DNA of 50,263 nucleotides from Paenibacillus sp. Marseille-Q4541 (lineage in GTDB: Bacteria; Bacillota; Bacilli; Paenibacillales; Paenibacillaceae): positions 1 to 50,263 of the forward strand of contig NZ_JAGXCY010000018.1 in the NCBI RefSeq assembly GCF_018310695.1, written 5' to 3'. A program made the position numbers and the translations under genes. Of the stretch, positions 1-10,013 are shown one piece after another. The stretch's first letter is position 1, and the number at the start of each line of letters is the position of its first letter. The notes under the pieces are model-generated. The model was not told the origin of the DNA. It did no database searches and was given only the letters and a program-made list of their open reading frames with translations.

Positions 1-150
1 CTGATAAGTAATGATTTTTTCGTTTCAACGTGTGGTAAATGCTATATAATTAGAATTTCACGTGTTTACAAATCATTGATCTTCAGTAAAAACAAATAAT
101 TTTTACTAAGGCGCTATTATACTTTTAGCCAAAATAAGCAACTAAAGAAA

Positions 151-199
151 AATAAAAGAATCCCTTTTACCTCATGTTCATGAAGTAATAGGGATTCTT
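151..199 (-). terminator. Intrinsic terminator after the GH84 gene
   Basis: Perfect 10-bp inverted repeat (AAGAATCCCT at 156-165, AGGGATTCTT at 190-199). On the minus strand it is followed by a T-rich tract (TTTTATTTTTCTTT). It lies about 65 bp past the stop of the GH84 gene and would end the module 1 transcript. Positions 1-150 hold no gene that I can support. Confidence 0.8.
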
Positions 200-263
200 C
201 TTTAGATTTGTTCTAGTGCTAGCAACTTTATTCCCAGTAGATCCAATTCGCCATTCGAATACT

Positions 264-2855
264 CTAAACGAGGATTCCTTTCGATGTTCTGACACTTGGC
301 AAACTATATCCACTTATTCTCTCCACAAATACTCTATCTACATGCCCGCCAAGAGTTCCTTCTGCAAAAACAACCTGGTCACTGTGCTCATCCACTTTCT
401 CCGAGACCGCAAATGGAGTATCCTCATTCAGGGTATGGAATAAGGAGATGACATCCCCTGGATGTACATGATGAATGATCATTGATCCATCTTTACCTAT
501 TTGGATATCGGATGAAAGTACTTTGGCTGCATGCTCTGGATATCTTTCATCATATAATTCAAACGCATAAATCCGAGTATGACCGCTGCCATCATTGCTC
601 GTCTGTGCTGGCTCAATCACTTGTAGTCTGAAGTACTGCGCAGTAATCTCATCTGCTAGAATCCGGTTGATAACATCTCCACTATTGTCTGTGACTTCAT
701 CAATCACCGTAAAGTGTTCCCCATCATGACTAGCTAAGATTTGCACATGCATCGTATTCCACAATCTCGTTTCTCCTGCTTCCGGATGACCGCAGTTCAC
801 AATCCGATATTGCTTCACCGTGCATGGCTGCTGCAAATCAACGGTCAGGAATGGACGAAGCTCTGTAGCGCACCATTTCCCTGTACTGATTGCACCATCG
901 ATTACTTTGCTCGCATTCGCATTCTCATCCGTGTAACTGGAGGCAGATGCAGTAACGCCGAGTGATTGTAAAGCGATGTTATTTTTCTCATAGGAAGGGA
1001 CCACTAGCTTTTGTTCTGTACCTGCTGCAACAGCTACTTTTACGATCATGTCCGCGATGAAAGGTTTCATGACGAGTGTTCCTACATCAACGGTAAAATC
1101 ATGCGGAACTCCTTCTTTTAAACGGTGTACTTTACATGCCTCCATCGAAGTTAGAAGCTTCTGCGCAGCTTCATTATGCTGTTCCATTGCAACAAAGTCA
1201 CCTGCTTGGAACGCAATTACCGCGTGAATCACCTGCTTTGCCGCTTGTGCCATCCGCTTGAATGCATTCAAAAATGGTTCTAGTTCTTGCACTAAATGGC
1301 GATTCGAACACTTCTCATCTATGATATCTGCCGCTTCTTCCATGCGAATAAAGCTTTTCAAGAGCCTGCTTGCGTACTCGCTTACATCCAGCCCTTGTTC
1401 AACACTCTCTATTAATCTCTGTACATCCTCTTTCAAATCCCAGGACTCATCAAATAAAAATGTACCGCTCTTGCCTCCGTCATCCTTTAAATAGCAGCTA
1501 TTAGAAGCAAAAATCTCCAGCTCCTCCGCTACCTCGGGTGCAAGGGCCCTGAATGAGGCCGAATAACTCTTCTCACAATCAAATGCATCTGTATTCCAGT
1601 TATGGTCTGCAATGCAGAATAAAGCTTGTTTAGATGCTTGAGATTGATTCATAGGATTGGCGAAAAATCCATTCACATTGTCCAAATCCGAACTTAAATT
1701 TTGGATTTTCCCCATTAATATTTTGGAGTCACAATAATCGTTAACTGGGTAGTTCCACCATACAGACAATGGTTTAGCCGAGTTGATCTCTCGTCTTGGA
1801 GCATCATATTGTTCTTTTGCAATGTTCGACATCGTCGCTGAACCTGTCCACATGATCTCTACATCATCATGAAGCGTATCTACGAATGGTTTAAAATACC
1901 CTGTCATGGAAGGTCCCCAAGCTTCACAATATCTTGTTCCTACCGTAATTAAAGGCTCAATATCGCCCTTAACTTTAACAAATTCAGCATCGATGCGATT
2001 AATAAACCTAGCCTGCTCGGCACCATCAGGTATTCCCCCAATATCATCGAAAAGGATACCAAACTGCCGTACTCCTAGTGCATACAGCTGCTCCAGCTTC
2101 AAGATTGCAGACTCGGCATCTTCCTCTGAGGAGAGATCAATGGAGTCACCTGGATGAATCGTCCACACGAAATTCATATGATTCTCGTGCCCCGCTGCTG
2201 CAAGCTCCGCAATTTCCTTCGCCTTATCGGCAGGGTATAGTTCTCGCCAGTTTTTCCTATGATAAGGATCATCTTTAGGGGCATAGATATAAGTGTTTAA
2301 TTTCTGTTCTCCGCCAAATTGCATGAGATCCATACGATCTTCATGGCTCCATGGGTAACCATAGAAGCCTTCGATGTATCCTCGATAACGTATTTCAGGA
2401 TAATCCGTCACGATACAGTTCTTCAAAACTCGGTTACTAGATTGATCTAATATGCTTCTAAGTGTCACCACACCATGGTGGATTCCGTTACTATCACTTC
2501 CAACAATCGCTAGATTGCTAACAGAGCTGCCATTAATAATCAGACTATAGCCTTCTGGATGCTTCACCTCGGGAATTTGATCTGAGTAAACGAATGCAGT
2601 CCATTCATCTTTCTTATCCTGATCGACTAGAAAAAGGTTCGTTTGATCCTCTACATAATGATCCGTTATCGTATGTACAAAGCCATGTCTCGTAAGCATT
2701 TCTTGAAGCATAGGCAGCGTTGCCTGATGAAGCTCGGACTGAATGACGATATTCACGCCATCTGTAATCTTCGCTTCTCCTCCCGGGTAACTTACAGCTT
2801 GCGGCACAGGAAATATTGCATATTCCTCATTACTCATTTGCTTGAATCTGTTCAT
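264..2855 (-). CDS. GH84 beta-N-acetylglucosaminidase with C-terminal discoidin-like domain
   Basis: An 863-residue retaining hexosaminidase of the O-GlcNAcase/NagJ family. The N-terminal ~150 residues resemble the GH84/GH20 accessory domain. The catalytic barrel starts at YRGYIEGFYGYPWS. The adjacent aspartates of FGILFDDIGG (about residues 269-270) match the catalytic Asp pair of GH84, which works by substrate-assisted catalysis on the N-acetyl group. Residues ~630-772 look like an F5/8 type C (CBM32-like) domain. No signal peptide or anchor is visible, so it is predicted to be cytoplasmic, which is unusual for a protein carrying such a domain. It is the last gene of module 1, after the GH20 gene with an 111-bp gap. 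It probably trims GlcNAc (or GalNAc) from imported oligosaccharides. Family assignment is firm; substrate is inferred. Confidence 0.9.
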   Translation of the reverse strand: MNRFKQMSNEEYAIFPVPQAVSYPGGEAKITDGVNIVIQSELHQATLPMLQEMLTRHGFVHTITDHYVEDQTNLFLVDQDKKDEWTAFVYSDQIPEVKHPEGYSLIINGSSVSNLAIVGSDSNGIHHGVVTLRSILDQSSNRVLKNCIVTDYPEIRYRGYIEGFYGYPWSHEDRMDLMQFGGEQKLNTYIYAPKDDPYHRKNWRELYPADKAKEIAELAAAGHENHMNFVWTIHPGDSIDLSSEEDAESAILKLEQLYALGVRQFGILFDDIGGIPDGAEQARFINRIDAEFVKVKGDIEPLITVGTRYCEAWGPSMTGYFKPFVDTLHDDVEIMWTGSATMSNIAKEQYDAPRREINSAKPLSVWWNYPVNDYCDSKILMGKIQNLSSDLDNVNGFFANPMNQSQASKQALFCIADHNWNTDAFDCEKSYSASFRALAPEVAEELEIFASNSCYLKDDGGKSGTFLFDESWDLKEDVQRLIESVEQGLDVSEYASRLLKSFIRMEEAADIIDEKCSNRHLVQELEPFLNAFKRMAQAAKQVIHAVIAFQAGDFVAMEQHNEAAQKLLTSMEACKVHRLKEGVPHDFTVDVGTLVMKPFIADMIVKVAVAAGTEQKLVVPSYEKNNIALQSLGVTASASSYTDENANASKVIDGAISTGKWCATELRPFLTVDLQQPCTVKQYRIVNCGHPEAGETRLWNTMHVQILASHDGEHFTVIDEVTDNSGDVINRILADEITAQYFRLQVIEPAQTSNDGSGHTRIYAFELYDERYPEHAAKVLSSDIQIGKDGSMIIHHVHPGDVISLFHTLNEDTPFAVSEKVDEHSDQVVFAEGTLGGHVDRVFVERISGYSLPSVRTSKGILV

Positions 2856-2966
2856 CTAAGATAGCACCTTCTCCACATAGAATAGTATAAGCAAAGATCT
2901 CTAACCTTTAAAACTCATTGACTCATGAACTGTTGCTTAGCCATTCATCCTTCTTGCATGCTTTTA

Positions 2967-4880
2967 CTAAACGAGCGCACCTGCAGTTACAATCCGTTGA
3001 TAGGAATTGGAATCAATCGTCAAATATCCTTGCCCCTCAGGTAAATGAGGATCGAACAATAAAGGCTGTTGCTCCAGCTCTTCTAAACGATCTTCGCGTC
3101 CTATCGCAAAATCCCTTAACCGCTCACTTGCAGTTTCCAATCTTGCCATAATTCCACCATAACGGATATCCAATACTTCCCATCCGCACGCCTTATTTGT
3201 CTGCATCCACAACTTACGATGTATGCGTCGTAGTTCATTTACTTGTGTGCGAACAGCAGGTAGGCGATGTTCAGATACTTCTAGCAGGGCATCCTTGTTA
3301 CCGCCTTCATATAGACGCCTAATTTCTAATCCTAACATGCCTTTCATCGCAATGACACCGCTAAGATGCTCATAGAACGCAAACACCGTTCCGAAAGGTC
3401 CCTCTGCCTTTTCTTTACTCTTACACCATTGTTGTTGTAGTGACAAGTAATATTGGGGAAGATCTTGTTCTGGATCCCCCTCCAGATGCTTATCAAACAA
3501 CCCCTGAAGTACATCTTGATACAGCATAAATTTTGACGGTCTTGCCATCCAGTGATTGCCTTCCCCGATCCCAGGTGTTTCATCCATGTACTTTAAAGCA
3601 ACGATATCATCAAACAGATCCATACCCGTACATGCCGCAAATCGTTTACTCAACTGCTCATCATTTACATCATCAGAATAACCATACTCCGCATACAACT
3701 GTAATCCCGGTAGGATCGTGAAATGATTCGTTTCTTGCCCGTTATCGCCCCATGCCGTTGCAATTACCTCTCGAACATCTTGTGCTCTGCATGCACGTAA
3801 TGCGGGATGCGACGTCTCCCACGTCTTCCCGTAATTGGGACTAAGGCCACCCCAGCAGTGTATCCCTCCTGCAAAGATCGGCGTCGAGCCGAGCTCCTTA
3901 TGCTTAAGTATAATCTTCTCATACTTTGACTGATCTGTTGTACCATAACACCAATACACATATTGCAGATCAGAAGGCAATTTATCCAGCTGTTCTTTCG
4001 CAAAATTAACATCCAGCGGATAATGGAATCCATTCTTATCATTCGATAAGAAATGAAAGATCATATCACTCCAAATCATTGGTTTTAGTCCATATTTACT
4101 AGTAATCTCCAGCACCTTACTCAGATGACTTTGCATAATATCAAAACGATCCTGATAACCATGCTTCGCTAAATAACGGCCCAGCCCTACAGCGAATGCT
4201 TCGTCCATTCCAATATGTATCCGCTTAGATCGAAAAGGTGCACTTGCCGCCGAAATCATATCTTCGATAAACTGATAAGTTTGAGGTTCTCCGATCAGCA
4301 GGATGTCATCGTGATCTTTCATCTCCGATGCGTAAGACCATTTTAAAGCTTGTTGTAAGTGAGCCAGCGTCTGAATGCAAGGAACCACCTCCACCCCGAA
4401 GAGTGCGGCATAGTCATCAATCTCCTTCAGTTCTCCCTGCGTATATCGGCCTCGCATGTATCCAAAGTAAGGACGAGATTCTATTTCATAAGTATCCTCG
4501 GTATATAGCATAAGCCCATTTAGGCCCATGGCAGCAAGATACCGAATCATCTGTTTGACAGCATTTATGTTCAATACAGCATTGCGCGACATATCGAGCA
4601 TTGGCCCATTAAAGTCGAACCTTGGACTCTCACATCGTTTAAAATGATTCGTTTGTTTCGCATACTGAGTGAACAATCCTAGAGCACGAAAGAAGTGTAT
4701 CGGCTGGTCGTATTGGATGAATCCTTGTCCCTGTTCTAAAGAAACAATTAGTTCACCACCTTCTTGAATCACTTCAATTGGTAAACCGTCCTCTTTCCAC
4801 TCAAAGGACAACTGACCCTCAAGCTCTTCAATTCCCTTACGTAAGGTTTCTATAGATGATCCTATAAAATTCAATTTCAT
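2967..4880 (-). CDS. GH20 beta-N-acetylhexosaminidase
   Basis: A 637-residue protein with the GH20 signature HIGMDEA around residue 223, where the Asp-Glu pair is the polarising residue and the general acid. A barrel entry motif (FDFNGPMLDMSRN, about residue 88) and the strand motif GLMLYTEDTYE support the fold. There is no signal peptide, so it is probably cytoplasmic. Its start overlaps the stop of the upstream response-regulator gene by 4 bp, which indicates translational coupling and shared control. Together with the GH84 enzyme downstream it suggests cleavage of two different beta-linked HexNAc bonds in the same imported glycan. The long C-terminal region past ~430 is mainly helical with no motif I recognise. 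Family good, linkage unknown. Confidence 0.87.
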   Translation of the reverse strand: MKLNFIGSSIETLRKGIEELEGQLSFEWKEDGLPIEVIQEGGELIVSLEQGQGFIQYDQPIHFFRALGLFTQYAKQTNHFKRCESPRFDFNGPMLDMSRNAVLNINAVKQMIRYLAAMGLNGLMLYTEDTYEIESRPYFGYMRGRYTQGELKEIDDYAALFGVEVVPCIQTLAHLQQALKWSYASEMKDHDDILLIGEPQTYQFIEDMISAASAPFRSKRIHIGMDEAFAVGLGRYLAKHGYQDRFDIMQSHLSKVLEITSKYGLKPMIWSDMIFHFLSNDKNGFHYPLDVNFAKEQLDKLPSDLQYVYWCYGTTDQSKYEKIILKHKELGSTPIFAGGIHCWGGLSPNYGKTWETSHPALRACRAQDVREVIATAWGDNGQETNHFTILPGLQLYAEYGYSDDVNDEQLSKRFAACTGMDLFDDIVALKYMDETPGIGEGNHWMARPSKFMLYQDVLQGLFDKHLEGDPEQDLPQYYLSLQQQWCKSKEKAEGPFGTVFAFYEHLSGVIAMKGMLGLEIRRLYEGGNKDALLEVSEHRLPAVRTQVNELRRIHRKLWMQTNKACGWEVLDIRYGGIMARLETASERLRDFAIGREDRLEELEQQPLLFDPHLPEGQGYLTIDSNSYQRIVTAGALV

Positions 4881-6490
4881 TCTATAATCCCTCCCTTTCG
4901 CGCTTGCTTCCCGTGCTGTAATCGGAATTCACCTGCACTAAGTCCGGTATACTCTTTAAACTTTCGATAGAACCAGTCTAGTTGACGATAGCCTACTTCA
5001 TTTGCAATCATGTATACTTTTTTGTCTGAATGAATCAACTGCAGTTTGGCCTGTTCCATTCGAACTTGCATTAAATAATCATTAAAGGAAATCCCTACTA
5101 CCGATTTGAACAGATGCCCCAAATACACCGAATTCATAAAGATTTGTTCTGCAATGTTTTTCAAACTTACGTTACTTCCGTACTCGGTCGCAACGATACG
5201 CTTAACCTGTTCGATGGCACTCGTATGTTGAGGTTCCCTTGTTTCCTCTACTCGCTGAATAACATCTCTACATTTCTCCTGGGCATATTGAAAAAGCTCT
5301 TTAATCGTAGACGCCTTCATAATGCGTCCATATTCATCAGGTGACAAATGTAAGGCATCGTCAAGACTGCTTACTTTTTCACGTTCCAACCGAACTAGAC
5401 TTGCGAACAGATCCAAGATCATGACCTGAACCAGTGATTTCGGAGCTGATTTTGTAATCAAATGCTCCATATGCTCTTGTAGTAAAGGAATCACTTGAGC
5501 GAGATGACCTTGGCTTAGAACATCCTCAAACTGCCTTTTCATATCTCGAATATTGATCATTTCACTTTTACTCAAATCATTCGGCAGATCGATACTATTA
5601 ATAATGGAAAGGTCACCTAACAAAAATTTACGATCCAACATCATAAGAGCGGTGTAGTAAGAGCTTTCCACTTCCTTGATCGAATCTACAATCTGTCCAA
5701 TTCCAATGGTCAGTGACACTTTTGCAAATCGCAGCACGCTGCTCTGGATCTCTGTAGCAAGCTGTACATACTGGTCTGGCTCACAATGCCCGTTCTCGTG
5801 GCACAACAAGATTCCATAACGTTCCTTTGATTCTTCAAATAGATATCCACGGCGATCAAGCACTTCACTCACGACATTACGTACTGCAAACCGCTCAGCC
5901 TCAATATCCTTTTCAGTCATCTTCACATTACTAGCTTCATGAAAATCCATCTCCATGAGCATACAGCAAAAGAAACACGGTTCATTAAATTCGATATTTA
6001 GAAGACTCATCTGCTCCAACGCCTGGTCGGTATGAATTCTACCTTGTACCCACAACTTTAAGGTCTGATCCTTAATCGCCGGAATACCGAGATAAAGCTG
6101 TTTATTTAATGTCTTCTTCACATGAATCTCCTGCGCGATCTGGGTTAGTAATTTGCTCACATCTTCTTCGCTCACCGGTTTTAACAAATAATCCTTCACG
6201 CCGAACTTAATGCATTGCTTTACATAATCGAATTCATCAAATCCGCTTACTACAATAATCGGGATATTCGATTCTGATCTTATGGCCGCAATTAAATCCA
6301 AGCCGCTAATACCTGGCATGCGAACATCTGTAATCATAAGGTCATAGTGATGATTTTTCAGCATCTCAATTGCTTCATGACCATTGGCTGCTTCTCCTGT
6401 AACCTGAAAACCGAACGTCTCCCAATCTAGTAAATACTTGAACGTTTTGATTGCACCGGGTTCATCGTCAACCAGTAACACATTCATCAT
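4877..6490 (-). CDS. Response regulator, CheY receiver plus AraC-type DNA-binding domain (YesN-like)
   Basis: A 537-residue regulator. The N-terminal receiver has acidic residues at LLVDDE (7-10) and phospho-acceptor D55 in MITDVRMPG, with the conserved Lys in DYLLKP. A central ~250-residue linker of the kind found in YesN proteins follows. The C-terminal ~100 residues form two AraC helix-turn-helix units (SLKNIAEQIFMNSVYLGHLF and the later EVGYRQLDWFYRKFKEYTGL). It overlaps the kinase gene upstream and the GH20 gene downstream by 4 bp each, so it sits inside the operon it probably activates. The expected target is the promoter upstream of the first permease gene. Its partner kinase is frameshifted, so signalling may be impaired. 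Confidence 0.9.
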   Translation of the reverse strand: MMNVLLVDDEPGAIKTFKYLLDWETFGFQVTGEAANGHEAIEMLKNHHYDLMITDVRMPGISGLDLIAAIRSESNIPIIVVSGFDEFDYVKQCIKFGVKDYLLKPVSEEDVSKLLTQIAQEIHVKKTLNKQLYLGIPAIKDQTLKLWVQGRIHTDQALEQMSLLNIEFNEPCFFCCMLMEMDFHEASNVKMTEKDIEAERFAVRNVVSEVLDRRGYLFEESKERYGILLCHENGHCEPDQYVQLATEIQSSVLRFAKVSLTIGIGQIVDSIKEVESSYYTALMMLDRKFLLGDLSIINSIDLPNDLSKSEMINIRDMKRQFEDVLSQGHLAQVIPLLQEHMEHLITKSAPKSLVQVMILDLFASLVRLEREKVSSLDDALHLSPDEYGRIMKASTIKELFQYAQEKCRDVIQRVEETREPQHTSAIEQVKRIVATEYGSNVSLKNIAEQIFMNSVYLGHLFKSVVGISFNDYLMQVRMEQAKLQLIHSDKKVYMIANEVGYRQLDWFYRKFKEYTGLSAGEFRLQHGKQARKGGIIE

Positions 6491-7650
6491 GAGATGTCTC
6501 CTCCTTCGTAGGTATTGTCAGGTATGATGATGGAGACCTGGGTGCCTTGGCCTTGGACACTTTCAATTTGCAAGCCGTAAGATCCACCATATGTTCTTTG
6601 GAGACGCTGATGGATGTTGCGCAGTCCCACTCGGTTTGATCTAGCAATTTCGGAATCTTCATTGATCCATGCTAAGATTTCTTGCAATCGTTCTCCAGAT
6701 AGTCCGGGGCCATTATCTGAAACCGTAATCCTCACCTGCTGATCATCGTACCTCTCCGCAGTTATTGTCACTTCAGTAACCCCAATGGATTGTTCTAGCG
6801 CATGCACGATCGTATTTTCAATTAAGGTCTGCAAGGATAACCTGGGTATAGCAAGCTGCAAGAAATCAGGTGGTACATCAATGGAGTACCTGAGACGGCT
6901 GCCAAAGCGGAATACTTGAATCTTTAAAAACGTATCTACAACTTCCAGTTCTTCTCCTACCCCATTCAGCTCGGACGGTTTACTCAGTACTTTGCGAAAT
7001 GATAACGCTAACAACTTAATTATCTCGGCATTCTCCCTGTCTCCCTTTTCTAGGAGACTGCCCCTGATTGCATTCAATGTATTGAACAAATAATGCGGAT
7101 TAATTTGTGCCTGCAATGCATACAGCTCAAACTCTTTCTTTAAAATATCCGCTTGGTACACTTCCTTGATCAGTTGATTAATTCGCACTATCATCTGCTG
7201 AAAATGATGGCTCAATTGGCCAATTTCATCATTTCCTCGTATCTCAATAGTCGTTGTCAGTTTCTCGATATCCATCGTTTTGATCTGCCTTGCGAATTCC
7301 ATCAGCCGCTTCGTCATCCGAAGTGAAATAAAATAAATCGCTGCGATAGAGACCGTTCCAGAAGCAATCAACAGGATAAAAGCAACATCCTTCATCTGAT
7401 TCACTTTTGCGAATAACTCGTCAATCGGCATCATTTGAATGACCTTAAGACCTCGAATACTGCTACGTGAATCTAAGGTTTGTACCGTAAGTAGATACTT
7501 CTTCCCATCTTCTTCATAAACGTCCGAATAATCATCGTTTTCTTCAATCAGATTATAGAATGGAAGCTGCTTTGTATCCTTTATATCCCTCTGTTCCACA
7601 CTAGTATCAACAACGATGGAATGGTTTGGCAATGTACCTTTGAGACTCAT
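6487..7650 (-). pseudogene. C-terminal part of frameshifted sensor histidine kinase (YesM-like)
   Basis: A 387-residue open frame that carries the end of the extracellular sensor domain, a second membrane helix (VAFILLIASGTVSIAAIYFI), a HAMP linker, the His_kinase box QINPHYLFNTLN with the phospho-acceptor His, an N-box (LQTLIENTIVHALE) and the ATP-lid glycines (DNGPGLSG, VGLRNIHQRLQ). It lacks the first membrane helix, which is encoded in a different frame just upstream. The apparent ATG at 7650 has no good ribosome-binding site and falls in the middle of the sensor domain, so it is not a natural start. The stop overlaps the response-regulator start by 4 bp. Read as one gene with the upstream fragment, it would encode roughly 590 residues, a normal YesM length. 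Confidence 0.85.
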
Positions 7651-8248
7651 TTTCTCGGGAGATCAGATTGTGAATCATCCGATCTTCAATATCGATCACC
7701 GTGTACATCTCTCGATTAGTTGCCGCATTATGTACTTTTTGTGCAAGACGAATGGTCCCTTTACGCAGCAAGGCGTATTCTTTGGACACAGTCCACGTTT
7801 TTACAAGGGTCTTATTCTGTCCTTGCAAACTGCGATACCAGTCCGTACTCTTCACTTCCTCATCAATGTAATGAACCTGAGCATATTGAAAAGTAGGATT
7901 ATCTGTATATATGGAAAATTGCAGCAGTTCTCTAGAAGTCGTGATCCATTGTTCATAGGGCTGGATGTAATTTAGATATACCTGCTGTACCTCTGCGAAT
8001 GAATTGTAATTGTCCAGCAACATATTTTGCATTTCGGTACTTACATACAGCGAATCTACGATCTGCTCATAAGTCTGAAGCAGTGTATCAATATTCTGAG
8101 ACAGCTGCGAGATGGAGTAACCTGCATCTTCTTTGGCTTTGTCCAAAATGATGTTACTGCTAAATGCGCTCATATACAAAGTAAGTACAGTAAGCAACAC
8201 TAAAGAAACTCCTGCATTAGCGAGAAATATCTTCATTCGGATGTTCAA
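7607..8248 (-). pseudogene. N-terminal part of frameshifted sensor histidine kinase
   Basis: A 213-residue frame with a first membrane helix (FLANAGVSLVLLTVLTLYM) and the first part of a dCache-type extracellular sensor domain. It runs out of frame after MIHNLISRENE and ends in a short unrelated tail. The downstream frame is offset by one base. The lesion must lie between the in-frame TGA of the downstream frame (about 7664) and the stop of this frame (7607). An AAAA run at about 7650-7655 (GAGAAAATGAG) is the obvious slip point: dropping one A joins the two halves. This could be a true mutation, an assembly error or, less likely, recoding. The intact gene would be the input kinase of module 1. 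Confidence 0.82.
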
Positions 8249-8290
8249 GTTAGCTTCACCTCAGGTTCCTAAGCAGGAGATAGCACAACA

Positions 8291-8320
8291 CCGGACACTC
8301 CTTGTATAAGGGATGTCCGG
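8291..8320 (-). terminator. Stem-loop between binding-protein gene and kinase gene
   Basis: CCGGACA / TGTCCGG arms, with inner CCTT / AAGG pairing, lie directly after the stop of the binding-protein gene. The following bases on the minus strand are only weakly T-rich, so it is more likely an attenuator or an RNA-stabilising hairpin than a full terminator. It would keep expression of transporter genes above that of the regulatory genes. Confidence 0.6.
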
Positions 8321-8329
8321 CATTTGTTG

Positions 8330-9955
8330 TTATGATCCGATCGCCGCGTTAAAACGATCCAAGAATTCATTCCAAGTCTTCGTCCACACTTCATCATACT
8401 GCTTTCTTCCTGCCTTGTTAACTTGATCCACAAAATTGTCCCACGCAGCATCGAATTCAGCATCTGTTTTGGCCAAAATCATCTTAGGAACTTCTTTATT
8501 CAATGTTTCTTCTAGCTTAATGAAGATCGCTTTGCTTTCTTCCGGCTCGGATAATTGCCACAACATAGAGGGTACTCGGATCGGCTCTGATGGCAAGAAA
8601 TCAGACCATGTCTCTTTTCCGTACTTCGATAATACTTCTTTCGTAGCTTCATCATAGTTTGCTATAACGGATTCTTTCGTGTTGGAGGTAGCATAGTCCC
8701 CATCATCGAGCAAAGCACCATCACCGATCGTGAAGTTAGTCATTGGGCCAGCTGGGCCATTTTGATATACGAGATCAGGATTTTTCTTCAATTGATCCAC
8801 ATAATCTGCTTTCTTTACTCGCTTGCCATCTTTCACTTCATACTGCAGGCCTTCCACTCCCCAGTTGATAAGAAGTTGACCCTCGTCTGAGAACAAGAAA
8901 TCGATCATCTGTACGATACGTTCTGGATTTTTTGCCGTATTCGTAATGGCCCAGTTCGAGCTTGAATTGGTGATCGCCATCATGAAGGATTGATCGACGG
9001 TATTTTCATCAATGAGAATAGGAAATTTCGCATACTGACGTTCAGTTAGACCCGCTGCAACGATCGATTTCTCTGGTGTATTCAGCAGCCAACCTGGCAT
9101 GAATTCAGCGAGTACTCTCCCTTGAGCAATCTTAGATAAGTTCTCTTCTCCTTTACCGAAGATGTTCTTATCTAACATCCCTGCTTTTTGGAGTCTGTTA
9201 AGAAACTTGTAGTATTCCTTCGCAAACGGTTCTGTTAAACCAAAGCGAACATTGTTATTCTCATCTACGATACTCCACCCTTGGTCCGGCAAACCTGCTG
9301 CCGCAATAACTGGATTCGTAAACGTATACCCTCCCCAATAACCCGAGAAAGGAATGGTTGGCTGACCTTCTATTGTTGGGTGTTTCTTATAATAAGCCTC
9401 GATGATATCGAATAATTGATCAAACGTCTTCACTTCCGGATAGCCCGATTCCTTGAGTACATCATATTGAATAATGAAAGAAGCAGCTGCGCTTGCAGGT
9501 GGTTCTTGCGAGAGATTAATGCCATAGAGAGAATAAATATGTCCATCTTCATCTCTTAGCAAATCATAATATTTACCAAAACGCTTCTTGATGTTAGGTC
9601 CATACTCGTCAATTAAGTCTTCTAGAGGAATAAGAGCATCTGCGTCACGATATTTACCCGTCATATTCGGTGACAATGTTAACATGTCAGGGTAGTCACC
9701 CGATGCTAGCCAAAGATCCATCTTTTGAGCTTCATCTCCAACGATCGGAAGATACTCAACGGATACGCCTGTTTTATCTGTAATCGATTTATCCACAGGT
9801 GTACCCCATTTCAACTTCGTGTCCGTAGTACTCATGGTGTATGTTGCTGGCGCATTCGGATCCTCATTCTTTACTGAACTTTCTGACTTTCCGCATCCAG
9901 CAAGCAAAGATGTGACGAGCAAAAAGCAACTCATAGACAAAGCTATTTTTTTCAA
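8330..9955 (-). CDS. ABC transporter substrate-binding lipoprotein (LplA/YtcQ-like)
   Basis: A 541-residue extracellular sugar-binding protein. The N-terminus has lysines, a hydrophobic stretch and the lipobox LLAGC, so it is secreted and lipid-anchored on the outer face of the membrane. The body matches the large (~540 aa) family-1 solute-binding proteins that accompany LplB/YtcP permeases. The start codon is TTG at 9953-9955, preceded at short distance by AGAGGGTGG; an overlapping ATG is closed by an immediate stop. It follows the second permease and precedes a stem-loop and the kinase gene. Given the linked GH20, GH84 and sulfatase genes, an amino-sugar oligosaccharide ligand is inferred but not shown by sequence. 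Confidence 0.9.
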   Translation of the reverse strand: MKKIALSMSCFLLVTSLLAGCGKSESSVKNEDPNAPATYTMSTTDTKLKWGTPVDKSITDKTGVSVEYLPIVGDEAQKMDLWLASGDYPDMLTLSPNMTGKYRDADALIPLEDLIDEYGPNIKKRFGKYYDLLRDEDGHIYSLYGINLSQEPPASAAASFIIQYDVLKESGYPEVKTFDQLFDIIEAYYKKHPTIEGQPTIPFSGYWGGYTFTNPVIAAAGLPDQGWSIVDENNNVRFGLTEPFAKEYYKFLNRLQKAGMLDKNIFGKGEENLSKIAQGRVLAEFMPGWLLNTPEKSIVAAGLTERQYAKFPILIDENTVDQSFMMAITNSSSNWAITNTAKNPERIVQMIDFLFSDEGQLLINWGVEGLQYEVKDGKRVKKADYVDQLKKNPDLVYQNGPAGPMTNFTIGDGALLDDGDYATSNTKESVIANYDEATKEVLSKYGKETWSDFLPSEPIRVPSMLWQLSEPEESKAIFIKLEETLNKEVPKMILAKTDAEFDAAWDNFVDQVNKAGRKQYDEVWTKTWNEFLDRFNAAIGS

Positions 9956-10013
9956 ATCATGCCACCCTCTCTATTTCTTTTTTTATACCAACGAAAATAA
10001 GTTCCGCAGATAA

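Noticed and set aside
6487..7650. The second kinase frame as an independent, truncated kinase gene
   Set aside because: Its ATG has no ribosome-binding site, falls inside a sensor domain and sits 60 bp or less from where the upstream half breaks; a frameshift explains both frames.
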